DNA of 64,000 nucleotides. It comes from Paraclostridium tenue (lineage in GTDB: Bacteria > Bacillota > Clostridia > Peptostreptococcales > Peptostreptococcaceae). The notes under the pieces were generated by a model. It was not told the origin of the DNA. It did not search any database and was given only the letters and a program-made list of their open reading frames with translations. How positions within the stretch are numbered: the stretch's first letter is position 1; every line of letters starts with the position of its first letter. Below, one piece after another: positions 1 to 8,863 of the stretch. The position numbers and the translations under genes were made by a program. The DNA lies in assembly GCF_039521565.1 (NCBI RefSeq), contig NZ_BAAACP010000011.1:1-64000 (forward strand), given 5' to 3'.

Positions 1-6
1 AGTCAT
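1..6 (-). CDS. Start of a gene leaving the window to the left (partial)
   Basis: An ATG lies at positions 6-4 on the reverse strand, with a GAGGAGTG ribosome binding site about eight bases upstream. Only two codons are inside the window, so the product cannot be named. It is divergent from cysK and shares the intergenic region with it. Confidence 0.45.
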
Positions 7-58
7 ATTTTAATCACTCCTCAGTTAATATTTTATAAAAAAAGATCTTACATAGATA

Positions 59-78
59 GACACGCTTTTTCTCGTGTC
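59..78. other. Short hairpin in the divergent leader
   Basis: GACACG (59-64) and CGTGTC (73-78) form a six-base-pair hairpin in the leader of the leftward gene. On the reverse strand it is followed after about 15 bases by GATC and a run of seven T, so it may be part of an attenuator. I do not recognise a riboswitch class. The remainder of 7-328 holds only the promoter region described next. Confidence 0.25.
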
Positions 79-153
79 CACTATATAGGATCCATTTTAT
101 AGATGGTTACACTTTTTTTATTTTATATTTTGTAATATCTAAATATATTGAAA

Positions 154-235
154 ATATAGAATGTTTCTATTTGAATATATATTAATATAGAAATATTCTA
201 TATTTGTTGAAAATTGTCGATTGGTTTAGTAATAT
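154..235 (+). promoter_or_regulatory. cysK promoter with two TAGAA-N3-TTCTA boxes
   Basis: A sigma-A-like promoter, TTGAAA (207-212), 17 bases, TAATAT (230-235), precedes cysK. Just upstream are two near-palindromes, TAGAATGTTTCTA (157-169) and TAGAAATATTCTA (188-200), 31 bases apart; together the arms 154-170 and 187-203 also form a long imperfect inverted repeat. Paired boxes about three helical turns apart upstream of a cysteine gene suggest an operator, perhaps for a CymR/Rrf2-type regulator. The regulator assignment is inference. Confidence 0.45.
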
Positions 236-328
236 TATAAAAATAAATTCTAACAATTTTATAAATTAGCTAATACTATTTATTATAAATATAAATTTTA
301 TGTAATTACTAAAACATAGGAGGGCAAT

Positions 329-1219
329 ATGATATACAATAATATTTTAGAACTTATAGGAAAAACTCCATTACTTAAATTAAACAATATAGAAAATAAT
401 ATATATTTAAAACTTGAAAAATACAATATAGGTGGAAGTATAAAAGATAGAGCAGTTTTAGGTATGATTGAAGACCTTATGGAAAAAGGAAAAATTAAAA
501 AAGGAGATACAATAGTAGAAGCAACTAGTGGGAATACAGGAATTGCTTTATCTATGATTGGAAAAATAAAAGGGCTTAATATAATAATAGTTATGCCAAG
601 TTCTATGAGTAAAGAGCGTAGAGATTTAATGAAAGCTTATGGAGCAGATATAGTACTTACAGGTGAAGGTGGAATGCAGGCATCAATAGATAAAGCATTA
701 GAACTTGTAAATTCAAATGAGAATTATAAATCATTAAAACAATTTGAAAATGAAAGTAATCCTAATAAACACTACAAAACAACAGCTGTAGAAATATATG
801 AAGATGTTAAGGATATAGATATATTTGTATGTGGTATAGGAACAGGTGGAACTATAAGTGGTGTTGCTAGATATTTAAAAGAAATGAATAAAAATATAAA
901 AGTTATTGGTGTGGAGCCAGAAAGTTCTCCTTTAATATCAAAAGGTTATAGTGGAGCCCATAAAATACAAGGTATAGGAGCTAATTTTATACCTAAAAAC
1001 TTAGATATGAGTGTTATAGATGAGATAGTAACTGTAAGTGATGAAGATGCAATAAACACTGTTAAATTAATAGGTGAAAAAGAAGGCGTGTTAGTAGGTA
1101 TATCATCTGGAGCAAATGTATTTGCAAGTATTAAAATAGCAAAAGAAAATAAAGGTAAAAAAATAGTAACTATAGCTCCTGATGGAATAGAAAAGTATTT
1201 ATCTATGAACATATTTTAG
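329..1219 (+). CDS. cysK: Cysteine synthase (O-acetylserine sulfhydrylase)
   Basis: Cytoplasmic PLP enzyme that makes L-cysteine from O-acetylserine and sulfide. The 296-residue protein shows the PLP lysine K39 in GGSIKDR, the TSGNTG substrate loop (66-71), the GTGGTISG phosphate-binding loop (171-178) and SSGAN near 259-263, all standard for the CysK/CysM family. It is slightly short (family about 305). The ATG at 329 follows an AGGAGGG site. The serine acetyltransferase gene starts 37 bases downstream, so the pair encodes the whole serine-to-cysteine route and probably forms one transcript ending at 1777-1810. Confidence 0.95.
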   Translation: MIYNNILELIGKTPLLKLNNIENNIYLKLEKYNIGGSIKDRAVLGMIEDLMEKGKIKKGDTIVEATSGNTGIALSMIGKIKGLNIIIVMPSSMSKERRDLMKAYGADIVLTGEGGMQASIDKALELVNSNENYKSLKQFENESNPNKHYKTTAVEIYEDVKDIDIFVCGIGTGGTISGVARYLKEMNKNIKVIGVEPESSPLISKGYSGAHKIQGIGANFIPKNLDMSVIDEIVTVSDEDAINTVKLIGEKEGVLVGISSGANVFASIKIAKENKGKKIVTIAPDGIEKYLSMNIF

Positions 1220-1256
1220 TTGAACTTTAAATATAAACTAAAAATTGGAGGATAAT

Positions 1257-1772
1257 ATGTTTAAACAGATAAATGATGACATTGAATATATACTTGAAAA
1301 TGATCCAGCTGCAAGGTCTAAGATAGAAGTTTTTTTTCTTTATCCATCAGTTCATGCATTAATATCACATAGAATAGCACACTTTTTTTACAAACATAAA
1401 ATGTTTTTTATAGCTAGATTAATATCACAAATAAATAGATTTATAACAGGTATAGAAATTCATCCAGGAGCAAAAATTGGTAGTGCGATATTAATAGACC
1501 ATGGAATGGGTGTTGTTATAGGTGAAACTGCAGTTATTGGAAATCGAGTAACTATATATCATGGAACAACTTTAGGTGGAACAGGAAAAGAAACTGGGAA
1601 AAGACATCCAACAGTTGGTAATGACGTTATAATTGGTGCTGGAGCTAAGGTATTAGGCCCAATAACAATAGGTGATAATTCAAAGATTGGTGCAAATTCT
1701 GTAGTTTTAAAAAATGTACCTAAAAATAGTACAGTAGTTGGAATACCAGGTAAGATAATAAATAATAAATAA
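1257..1772 (+). CDS. cysE: Serine O-acetyltransferase
   Basis: Converts serine and acetyl-CoA to O-acetylserine, the substrate of the upstream CysK. An N-terminal helical segment is followed by a left-handed beta-helix of hexapeptide repeats (about residues 60-165), including HGMGVVIGE and YHGTTLGGTG with the catalytic-type histidines. I chose ATG 1257 (171 residues) because GGAGG at 1247-1251 sits just before it; an in-frame TTG at 1245 overlaps that site. It is the short clostridial/EpsC type, lacking the long N-terminus of the E. coli enzyme. Confidence 0.93.
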   Translation: MFKQINDDIEYILENDPAARSKIEVFFLYPSVHALISHRIAHFFYKHKMFFIARLISQINRFITGIEIHPGAKIGSAILIDHGMGVVIGETAVIGNRVTIYHGTTLGGTGKETGKRHPTVGNDVIIGAGAKVLGPITIGDNSKIGANSVVLKNVPKNSTVVGIPGKIINNK

Positions 1773-1776
1773 ATTA

Positions 1777-1810
1777 AAAAGGATGATTCTAAATTTAAAA
1801 TCATCCTTTT
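1777..1810. terminator. Bidirectional terminator between cysE and heme oxygenase
   Basis: A perfect 12-bp stem (1777-1788 with 1799-1810) has A-rich and T-rich flanks, so it can stop both the rightward cysKE transcript and the leftward heme oxygenase transcript. Confidence 0.8.
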
Positions 1811-1861
1811 ATCAATTTTTAAACTTAAAAAATAATGTACGTCGTAATATAAGTTTATAAA

Positions 1862-2494
1862 CTAAAATCTAATATATTCTAGTTCATTAGAAATACTTAT
1901 GTTGAAAATATATGAAAGAGAAATTTCATTTAAGAATTTTTCTTTTTCTTCATCATTTAATTTTATTAAATCAAGTCTTTGATGATATTCCATTACGAAT
2001 GCTTTTAAATCAGGTATTTTATCAAACATATAATAGTTAAGACCATCATCTTCTATATTATATTTACCTTTTATTATTTCAAAGATTGTTCTACCACCAA
2101 ATAAATCAGCTAAATATCTAGTATAAGCATGAGCAACTAATAAGTTTGGATCTATATTAGATATTTCATTTAATCTAGCAACAAAAACTTTTGTTGAATC
2201 ACAAAGTTCTATAGAATCAAGGTTGTCACCCAATAGAAATTTTGAATCTTTTAATAAAGACTCTGCTCTAAAAATTTCAGGAATTATAAATTCTTTTAAA
2301 ACTTCATTATCCTTGTGTTTTTCTAGATTTTCCTCTATTGCCTTGTAAACAAAATAAAGATTGTAGATATACTCTCCATAAGTTTGTGTAGTAGCATCTC
2401 CACTAACTAATCTTTTTATGAATCCTGTATTCTCAGCCATACTATGTAATTTTTTTGTGCTTTTTTGAATAGCTTTTAGGAAATTCATGTCCAT
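1862..2494 (-). CDS. Heme oxygenase (biliverdin-producing, HmuO family)
   Basis: Opens heme to biliverdin, CO and iron using O2 and an electron donor. The 210-residue protein has the proximal heme ligand region KLHSMAEN with H17 and the distal-helix signature AYTRYLADLFGGRTI near residue 135, matching bacterial HO-1-like enzymes in length and motif order. Two start codons are possible, ATG 2494 and in-frame ATG 2488; the upstream site is weak. In a strict anaerobe the likely roles are heme-iron release on blood exposure or oxygen/heme detoxification (inference). It is monocistronic and converges on cysE. Confidence 0.88.
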   Translation of the reverse strand: MDMNFLKAIQKSTKKLHSMAENTGFIKRLVSGDATTQTYGEYIYNLYFVYKAIEENLEKHKDNEVLKEFIIPEIFRAESLLKDSKFLLGDNLDSIELCDSTKVFVARLNEISNIDPNLLVAHAYTRYLADLFGGRTIFEIIKGKYNIEDDGLNYYMFDKIPDLKAFVMEYHQRLDLIKLNDEEKEKFLNEISLSYIFNISISNELEYIRF

Positions 2495-2689
2495 AAAATC
2501 ATCTTCTTTCTTTTAAATTTGTGATTATCTATTTAGTTAATTACCCCTTGAGCTTTAATTCTAAACTAAAAATTTAATTTTTGTATATATTTTTAATATA
2601 TTTAAATAATAAATTCATAAGATTTAAGTGTATAATAAATTATATTAAAATTTAAAGATTAACTTTGATAATTAAAGATAGGTGATAAA

Positions 2690-3484
2690 ATGAATGACTA
2701 TAACCATATAAAATTAAAAGAATTAGAAACATGGAAAGAAAAAATGAGAAAAAAACCATCTATTATAAATAAAGTATCTAAAGAAACTCAAAATAAAATA
2801 AATTCCATATTACCTGAGAAATATCACAACATAATAACAACAGCTATAAAAAATATGACTAAAGTAGTTTTATTTGGATCTAAATATACTACAAAACCTC
2901 CAATAAAAAATCTTTCATTAGAAGAAAGAGATGAACTTGCTTATGAAAAAATTAGATTATATAAAAAAACAGCTATGTTAGAAGGAGCAGGAACTGGTGC
3001 TGGAGGAATTTTAATAGGGCTTGCTGATTTTCCATTGCTTCTTAGCATAAAGATAAAACTTCTTTATGAAATTGCTAGTATATATGGATTTGATACAAAA
3101 GATTATAAAGAAAGATTATATATATTAAACATTTTTCAATTAGCTTTTTCAAGTCAAAATCATGTAAATACTATATTTAAAAAAATGGAGAATTTTGATG
3201 AATTTAAAGATACTTTATCAGATAATATAAATGAATTTGATTGGAGAAGTTTTCAACAAGAATATAGAGATTACATAGATTTAGCAAAACTTCTCCAACA
3301 AGTTCCAGGTATAGGAGCTTTTGTGGGAGCTTATGTAAATCATAAGTTGGTAGATAAATTAGGTGAATATGCTATATATTCTTATCATATGAGATTATTA
3401 AATACAGGAAATTGTATAATAGAAAAAGAAAGTTGGATATCTAAAAAATATAAGCACATTATGAGTAAAAGAAATTTTAAATAA
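2690..3484 (+). CDS. EcsC family protein
   Basis: A 264-residue protein with the EcsC-family core: a glycine-rich hydrophobic stretch EGAGTGAGGILIGLADFP near residue 98 followed by LLSIKIKLLYEIASIYGFD. EcsC-family proteins are named after the third gene of the Bacillus ecs ABC locus; their biochemical role is not settled. Here no ABC genes adjoin, so it stands alone. The start is ATG 2690 after AGGTGA. A basic, charged N-terminal 60 residues precede the domain. Confidence 0.8.
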   Translation: MNDYNHIKLKELETWKEKMRKKPSIINKVSKETQNKINSILPEKYHNIITTAIKNMTKVVLFGSKYTTKPPIKNLSLEERDELAYEKIRLYKKTAMLEGAGTGAGGILIGLADFPLLLSIKIKLLYEIASIYGFDTKDYKERLYILNIFQLAFSSQNHVNTIFKKMENFDEFKDTLSDNINEFDWRSFQQEYRDYIDLAKLLQQVPGIGAFVGAYVNHKLVDKLGEYAIYSYHMRLLNTGNCIIEKESWISKKYKHIMSKRNFK

Positions 3485-3601
3485 ATTATATATTTACAAT
3501 AAGTTTTAATTTATAACAGTAAATATCAAAAATATTGTAAATTTTAAGAAATTATGATACTGTGTATATACAAATAATTAATTTTGGAGGAGATTTAAAA
3601 T

Positions 3602-4012
3602 ATGGCTTTTTTTAATAAGTTAGCAGGATATGGATCAATAGACAATTCAGCAGGGGATAAAATAAAAGATTACTTAATTGATGGGGAAGAAATAATACAA
3701 GCATTTACATTTATAAGAGATTCCATAATATTAAGTAACTATGGTATATATTTAGTAGATGTTCAAGGTATTAGTGGAAAAAAAGTAGAAGTAAAATTTT
3801 TCCCTTCTAAGAATGTAAAAAGTATATCTTTTGAATCTGCATCTACATTTGATTTAGACGTAGATATAAAAATTGGTGTAGATGGGAATACAACTATAGG
3901 ACAAAATGGGATACCATATAATGCACCTATTTCATTTAAAGTTCCAAGGGCTCAAGCTCAAGAAGCTAAAGAAATAGTTAAGCTTGTTAAAAAGCATTAT
4001 TTATTTAAATAA
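3602..4012 (+). CDS. PH-domain protein (bPH_1 / DUF1696 type)
   Basis: A 136-residue protein that looks like a single bacterial pleckstrin-homology-like domain: GEEIIQAFTFIRD, then ILSNYGIYLVDVQGISGKK and a lysine-rich PSKNVKSISFESAS strand. Small proteins of this type are thought to assemble into oligomers; the cellular role is unknown. GGAGGAG precedes ATG 3602. A paralogue lies at 54314-54697, sharing the signature D-QGISGKK, and a deleted relic of that paralogue lies at 51519-51600. Confidence 0.8.
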   Translation: MAFFNKLAGYGSIDNSAGDKIKDYLIDGEEIIQAFTFIRDSIILSNYGIYLVDVQGISGKKVEVKFFPSKNVKSISFESASTFDLDVDIKIGVDGNTTIGQNGIPYNAPISFKVPRAQAQEAKEIVKLVKKHYLFK

Positions 4013-4032
4013 AGTATTTATATATAAAGTAT

Positions 4033-4067
4033 AAAAAGCACTTAATAAATTTATTAAGTGCTTTTTT
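4033..4067 (+). terminator. Terminator after the PH-domain gene
   Basis: A long near-perfect palindrome centred near 4049 (AGCACTTAATAAA and its complement) is followed by six T. Confidence 0.85.
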
Positions 4068-4261
4068 GTTTATTTTACTCCAAATAAATCGTATTTCATT
4101 CCATATTCTATATTTATAAATTTATTTATGATAAGATGTTAATTAATAAAGGAAAATAATGTATTAATGTAAAAGTTATATTTATAAATTAATGTCAATA
4201 AGTATATAGTTGATATAAAATTTATTAAACTTTTTTATATGAATACAAGGGGAGGAAGTTT

Positions 4262-5065
4262 ATGATAGAAGTAAACAACTTGTGTAAAGTCTTTACAAGA
4301 GTCGTAAAAGATGAGTCTTCAAAGAAAAAGAAAAGACTGACAAAGCTAAAAACTAAAAAAGAAGATTTTTTAGCAGTAAACAATGTTACTTTCAAAGCAA
4401 AAGAAGGAGAAATATTAGGTATATTGGGTCCAAATGGAGCAGGTAAAACTACATTACTTAGAATGCTTGGTGGAATTTTAACCCCCACATCAGGAAGCAT
4501 AAATGTAGATGGATATGACTATTCACTTGATAAAAATGCAGCTAAAAAAGAAATTGGATATTTATCAGGAAATACAAAGCTTTATAATCGCCTTTCACCA
4601 AGAGAATTATTAACTACTTTTGCAAATTTATATGAAATGCCTAAAGAAGAAATTGAAAAATCTATAAAACAAGTAATAGATATAATGGATATGGAAAGTT
4701 TTATAGACAACAGAATAGAAAATTTATCTACAGGTCAAACTCAAAGAACTTCAATAGCAAGATGTTTGATTCATTCACCTAAAGTATACATATTTGATGA
4801 GCCAACACTGGGGCTAGATGTAATAAGTAGTAAATCTATAATAGATTTCATGAAAAATGAAAAAGAAAAAGGAAAAACTGTTTTATACTCAACTCACTAT
4901 ATGGAAGAAGCCGAAACTTTATGTGATAGAATAATGATGATTCACAAAGGTGAGGTAATAGCAATGGGAACTCCTAAAGAATTAAAAGAAAAAACTAATA
5001 CTAACAATTTAAGAGATGTATTTATAACTCTTGCAAGTGAAAGAGGTGATTTATTTGAGGACTAA
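4262..5065 (+). CDS. ABC transporter ATPase (NatA-like)
   Basis: Nucleotide-binding subunit of an exporter. The 267-residue protein shows Walker A GPNGAGKT (56-63), the signature LSTGQTQRTSIARCL and Walker B VYIFDEPTLGLD, then the H-loop STHYMEEAE. A lysine-rich insertion (about 18-36, with KKKKR) interrupts the first strand region and is unusual. ATG 4262 follows GGGGAGGAAG. Its 3' end overlaps the start of the permease gene by 11 bases, indicating translational coupling. The pair resembles NatAB (sodium export), but the substrate cannot be read from sequence. Confidence 0.88.
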   Translation: MIEVNNLCKVFTRVVKDESSKKKKRLTKLKTKKEDFLAVNNVTFKAKEGEILGILGPNGAGKTTLLRMLGGILTPTSGSINVDGYDYSLDKNAAKKEIGYLSGNTKLYNRLSPRELLTTFANLYEMPKEEIEKSIKQVIDIMDMESFIDNRIENLSTGQTQRTSIARCLIHSPKVYIFDEPTLGLDVISSKSIIDFMKNEKEKGKTVLYSTHYMEEAETLCDRIMMIHKGEVIAMGTPKELKEKTNTNNLRDVFITLASERGDLFED

Positions 5066-7106
5066 AATAGTAAAGCAGATATTTAAAAAGGAAATATTAG
5101 ATATATTAAGAGATAAAAAGACTATATTTATGATGATAGTACTGCCTATACTTTTATACCCAATACTTATGGTAGGTATGACTCAAGTTATGATGATGTC
5201 GATGAATAGTATGGAAAAAGAAAATATAAATATAGCTTTTAATAAATTACCAGACAAAATACTTTCAAAAATTATAGATGATAGTAATAAATCTAGAAAA
5301 AAAGATAATAGTGAAGCTGGAGATTTTAAAATCGTAAAAACTACAGATTATAAAAAGGATTTAAATGATGGTAAAATAGCTGCATATATTGATATGACTG
5401 AAAAAAATGGAATTAAGGAGTTTAAAGTATATATAGACTCATCTGAAGAGTCAGCATCTATGGCACAAGATAAAATAGATGATGTATTAAAAGAATATAA
5501 AGAAGAATTAGTTAAAGAAAAAGTATCTGAAAGTGGATTAGATGTTAAAACTACTCTAGAACCTATTAGGTATAAAACTGTAGATGTAGCTAAAAATGAA
5601 GAATTAGCAGGTCATTTATTAGGGCAAATACTTCCTTTTGTATTAATAATAGGATTACTTATGGGTGCTATATATCCAGCAATAGATGTTATGGCAGGAG
5701 AAAAAGAAAGAGGTACATTAGAAACATTATTTACTCTTCCTATAACAAATCTAGAGTTAGTTATGGGTAAATATATGGCAGTATCTCTTTGTGCAGTAGC
5801 TTCGGCTATACTAAATATTTTATCTATATTTATAACTATAGCATTTTTATTAACTAGCCAAGGTATGGCAACTGAAATGGGAATGATTAATATAGATATA
5901 TCTCAAATGATAATTCCAGGTATAATAACTTTAATATGTGTATGCTTATTTGCAATGGTAGTTTCAGCTGTAAGCATGTGTGTATGTTCACTTGCTAAAA
6001 GTTTTAAAGATGCTCAAAACTATATAACACCAGTAACTTTATTAGTTATGATACCTTCTTATGTATCTATGATACCTAATATAACATTAAATAGTTTTAC
6101 AGCTACTATACCAGTAGTTAATATATCATTACTTATTAAAAGTGTTTTAACATTTAATAGTAATATAAGTTTAATAGCTTTGGTTTTAATATCAAATCTT
6201 GTATTTGTTATAATATCAGTTTTAATACTTTCTAAGATGTTTAATTCTGAAGAAATATTATTTGGAAGTAGTAAGAGTTTTTCATTACTAGAAAAAAGAA
6301 GTAATATCAAAAAAGGTACAATGCCTGGAATAGGGGATGGAATTACTTTATACGCTTTGGGTGTAGTGTTATTAATATATGTAGGAACTCTAATTCAAAT
6401 TAAGTTTGGAATGACTGGATTAATGCTTACTCAAGTTATGATTATAGCACTACCTTTAATATTTGGATGGTATATTAAATGTGACTTTAAAAGAGTACTT
6501 AATATAAAAGCACCTAATATATCACAAGTACTAGGTGGCATAATTCTTTGGGTTGGAACTTTTATAATAGTTAACCTTGTAACACAATTAATACTTTATT
6601 TATTCCCACAAAATATGCAAATTGTTGAAAATTTAAATGATATTTTAAAAATAGATAATGGCTTCTTAAACCTATTAGCTATAGCAGTAATGCCAGCTAT
6701 ATGTGAGGAAATATTCTTTAGAGGATTTTTATTTACATCACTTAGCCATGATAAAGAAAAGAAAGCTCAAATATGGGCAGTAATATTTAGTGGTGTGATG
6801 TTTGGATTTATGCATATAGATTTTATAAGAGTTATACCTACAAGTATACTTGGTATTGCACTTGGATATTCAGTTTATAAGAGTAGATGTATATTTATAC
6901 CTATGATAATGCACTTTTTAAATAATGCTATGGCAGTATTCTCACTTCATACTACAAAGCATGATGGTATAATGGTTAAAATATCTAATTTATTAACTGT
7001 AAACTTTAAAAATTTAGATATATTAAAACTAGGTTTATTAATAGTTATAAGTATAGTTTTAATATTAATAGGTTCGAAATTATTAGGAAAGAAAAAAACA
7101 GCATAA
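5055..7106 (+). CDS. ABC permease fused to CPBP intramembrane protease (NatB-like)
   Basis: Two-part membrane protein. The N-terminal half is an ABC-2/NatB-type permease: one TM near residues 20-42, a large extracellular domain, then five or six TMs (about 190-400). The C-terminal half is a CPBP (CAAX/bacteriocin-processing) domain with EEIFFRGFLF, a second motif FMHIDF and HFLNN, the three conserved blocks of this glutamic-type membrane protease family. I chose TTG 5055 (683 residues) because AGAGGTG lies six bases upstream and inside the ATPase gene. The fusion may couple export with cleavage or resistance; that is inference. Confidence 0.85.
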   Translation: MRTKIVKQIFKKEILDILRDKKTIFMMIVLPILLYPILMVGMTQVMMMSMNSMEKENINIAFNKLPDKILSKIIDDSNKSRKKDNSEAGDFKIVKTTDYKKDLNDGKIAAYIDMTEKNGIKEFKVYIDSSEESASMAQDKIDDVLKEYKEELVKEKVSESGLDVKTTLEPIRYKTVDVAKNEELAGHLLGQILPFVLIIGLLMGAIYPAIDVMAGEKERGTLETLFTLPITNLELVMGKYMAVSLCAVASAILNILSIFITIAFLLTSQGMATEMGMINIDISQMIIPGIITLICVCLFAMVVSAVSMCVCSLAKSFKDAQNYITPVTLLVMIPSYVSMIPNITLNSFTATIPVVNISLLIKSVLTFNSNISLIALVLISNLVFVIISVLILSKMFNSEEILFGSSKSFSLLEKRSNIKKGTMPGIGDGITLYALGVVLLIYVGTLIQIKFGMTGLMLTQVMIIALPLIFGWYIKCDFKRVLNIKAPNISQVLGGIILWVGTFIIVNLVTQLILYLFPQNMQIVENLNDILKIDNGFLNLLAIAVMPAICEEIFFRGFLFTSLSHDKEKKAQIWAVIFSGVMFGFMHIDFIRVIPTSILGIALGYSVYKSRCIFIPMIMHFLNNAMAVFSLHTTKHDGIMVKISNLLTVNFKNLDILKLGLLIVISIVLILIGSKLLGKKKTA

Positions 7107-7119
7107 ACATAATTTAAAT

Positions 7120-7158
7120 AAAACCAGCTATAAACTATAAAGTTTAGGCTGGTTTTTT
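7120..7158 (+). terminator. Terminator after the ABC/CPBP operon
   Basis: AAACCAGC (7121-7128) pairs with GCTGGTTT (7148-7155), followed by T residues. Confidence 0.8.
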
Positions 7159-7310
7159 TACGCTTAAGGAAATTACACTCACTAAAAAATTGTGGATAAT
7201 CTATGAAAATTAGTTATACCAATGCACTATGTTTTAAGCGTAAAAAAGATTTTGAGCAACGGACGAAGTCGTTGGCGACATGAGTGAAGCGAATTTTTAT
7301 TATTAAAAAT
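7155..7310. repeat. Non-coding spacer with a 13-bp inverted repeat
   Basis: The arms TTTTTACGCTTAA (7155-7167) and TTAAGCGTAAAAA (7234-7246) are perfect inverted repeats about 66 bases apart. The segment after them (about 7250-7300) has unusually high G+C for the window and contains GGACGAAGTCGTTGG and GACATGAGTGAAGCGAA, resembling the decayed elements often found between clostridial genes. No open frame with a ribosome binding site is present. It may be a remnant of a small mobile element. Confidence 0.35.
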
Positions 7311-7437
7311 ATTAATTGATATTATTGAAATTATAAATTTTACTTATGATTATTCAAGGAGTATAATGAATACATAAATAAAAAGAAAAAATTAACAATT
7401 TATTATAGATAAGCTCTTTACAAAAGGAGGAATTAAT

Positions 7438-8859
7438 ATGAAAGACATTACTGTAATAGGAGCAGGAGTAGTAGGATGTGCTATAGCTAGAGAATTATCA
7501 AGATATGATTTAGATATAGCTGTAATTGACAAAAATGAAGATGTAGCAGAAGGAATATCAAAAGCAAATAGTGGTATTATACATGGTGGATATAACGAAA
7601 AAAAAGGAACTTTAAAAGCTAAACTTAACTTAGAAGGAAATGAAATGATGGATGAGTTAGCTAGTAAGTTACAATTTCCTTTTAAAAGAAATGGTGCTTT
7701 AGTTTTAGCTTTTAGTGAAGATGAATTAAAAAGAGTAAAAGAACTTAAAACCAATGGAGAAGAAATTGGAGTTAAAGGTCTAGAAATTTTAAATAAAGAA
7801 GAAGTATTAAACTTAGAAAAAAATATAAACAAAGATGTAGTAGGAGCTTTATACGTAAAAAGTTCTGGTATAGTAAGTCCTTATGAAATGACTTTGGCAT
7901 TTGGTGAAAATGCAGTTGAAAATGGTGTTGAATTTATATTAGGACAAGGTGTTATAGATATAAAAAAAGAAAATGAAATATATGAATTAAGCCTAGAAGG
8001 TGGAACTACTTTAAAAAGTAAAATGGTTATAAATGCAGCTGGTCTAGGTGGAGGATTTTTAAATAATTTAGTAAGTAAAGTAAAATACGAGATAAATCCT
8101 GTAAAAGGAGAGTATTGCTTATTTGATAAAGTAGCAGGTACATTATGCGAAAAAACTTTATTTCAAGTTCCAAGTGAACTAAGTAAAGGTGTTTTAGTTA
8201 CACCAACAGTAGATGGAAATCTTTTAGTGGGTCCAAATGCAAAATCTAGTAAAAGTATAGAAACTTCAAGAGAAGGTATAGATGAAATATTAGATAAAAG
8301 TAAAAAAACTATAAAAGATATACCTGTAGATAGAGTTTTAAATACTTTTAGTGGATTAAGACCTAAAGTTAGTGGAGGAGATTTTATAATAGAAGAAGCT
8401 AAAGATGCTAAAAACTTTATAAATGTAATAGGAATAGACTCACCAGGATTAACAGCAGCACCTGCTATTGCTAAATATGTAGTTAATTTAGTTTCTACTA
8501 GTATTAATTTAAATGAAAAAGAAAACTTTAAAGAAACTAGAACTAAAATGATTAGAATGAGTGAATTAAGTATAGAAGAAAAAAATAAGTTAATAGCTAA
8601 AAAACCATCTTACGGAAAAATGGTATGTAAGTGTGAGTTTGTAACAGAAGGTGAGATTATAGATTCTATAAAAAGACCATTAGGAGCAACTACAATAGAT
8701 GGTGTTAAAAGAAGAACTCGTGCTATGATGGGTGGATGCCAAGGTGGTGGATGTATTATACCTATAAGTATGATATTAAGTAAAGAACTAGGAATAGATA
8801 TAAGTGAAGTAAATAAAAATTCTAAATCTTCTACAGTTGTTGGATTTAAGGAGGATTAA
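7438..8859 (+). CDS. FAD-dependent oxidoreductase, GlpA-like with BFD-type iron-sulfur domain
   Basis: A 473-residue flavoprotein of the glycerol-3-phosphate dehydrogenase A family. It has the dinucleotide-binding GAGVVG (8-13), a DAO-type FAD domain to about residue 360, and a C-terminal BFD-like [2Fe-2S] domain with C397, C399, C434 and C439. The next gene is a second flavoprotein, and this pairing is common in clostridia, usually followed by a DUF1667 gene that is absent here. The true substrate is uncertain: glycerol-3-phosphate or another 2-hydroxyacid-like substrate. AGGAGGAATTA precedes ATG 7438. Confidence 0.82.
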   Translation: MKDITVIGAGVVGCAIARELSRYDLDIAVIDKNEDVAEGISKANSGIIHGGYNEKKGTLKAKLNLEGNEMMDELASKLQFPFKRNGALVLAFSEDELKRVKELKTNGEEIGVKGLEILNKEEVLNLEKNINKDVVGALYVKSSGIVSPYEMTLAFGENAVENGVEFILGQGVIDIKKENEIYELSLEGGTTLKSKMVINAAGLGGGFLNNLVSKVKYEINPVKGEYCLFDKVAGTLCEKTLFQVPSELSKGVLVTPTVDGNLLVGPNAKSSKSIETSREGIDEILDKSKKTIKDIPVDRVLNTFSGLRPKVSGGDFIIEEAKDAKNFINVIGIDSPGLTAAPAIAKYVVNLVSTSINLNEKENFKETRTKMIRMSELSIEEKNKLIAKKPSYGKMVCKCEFVTEGEIIDSIKRPLGATTIDGVKRRTRAMMGGCQGGGCIIPISMILSKELGIDISEVNKNSKSSTVVGFKED

Positions 8860-8863
8860 TGAC

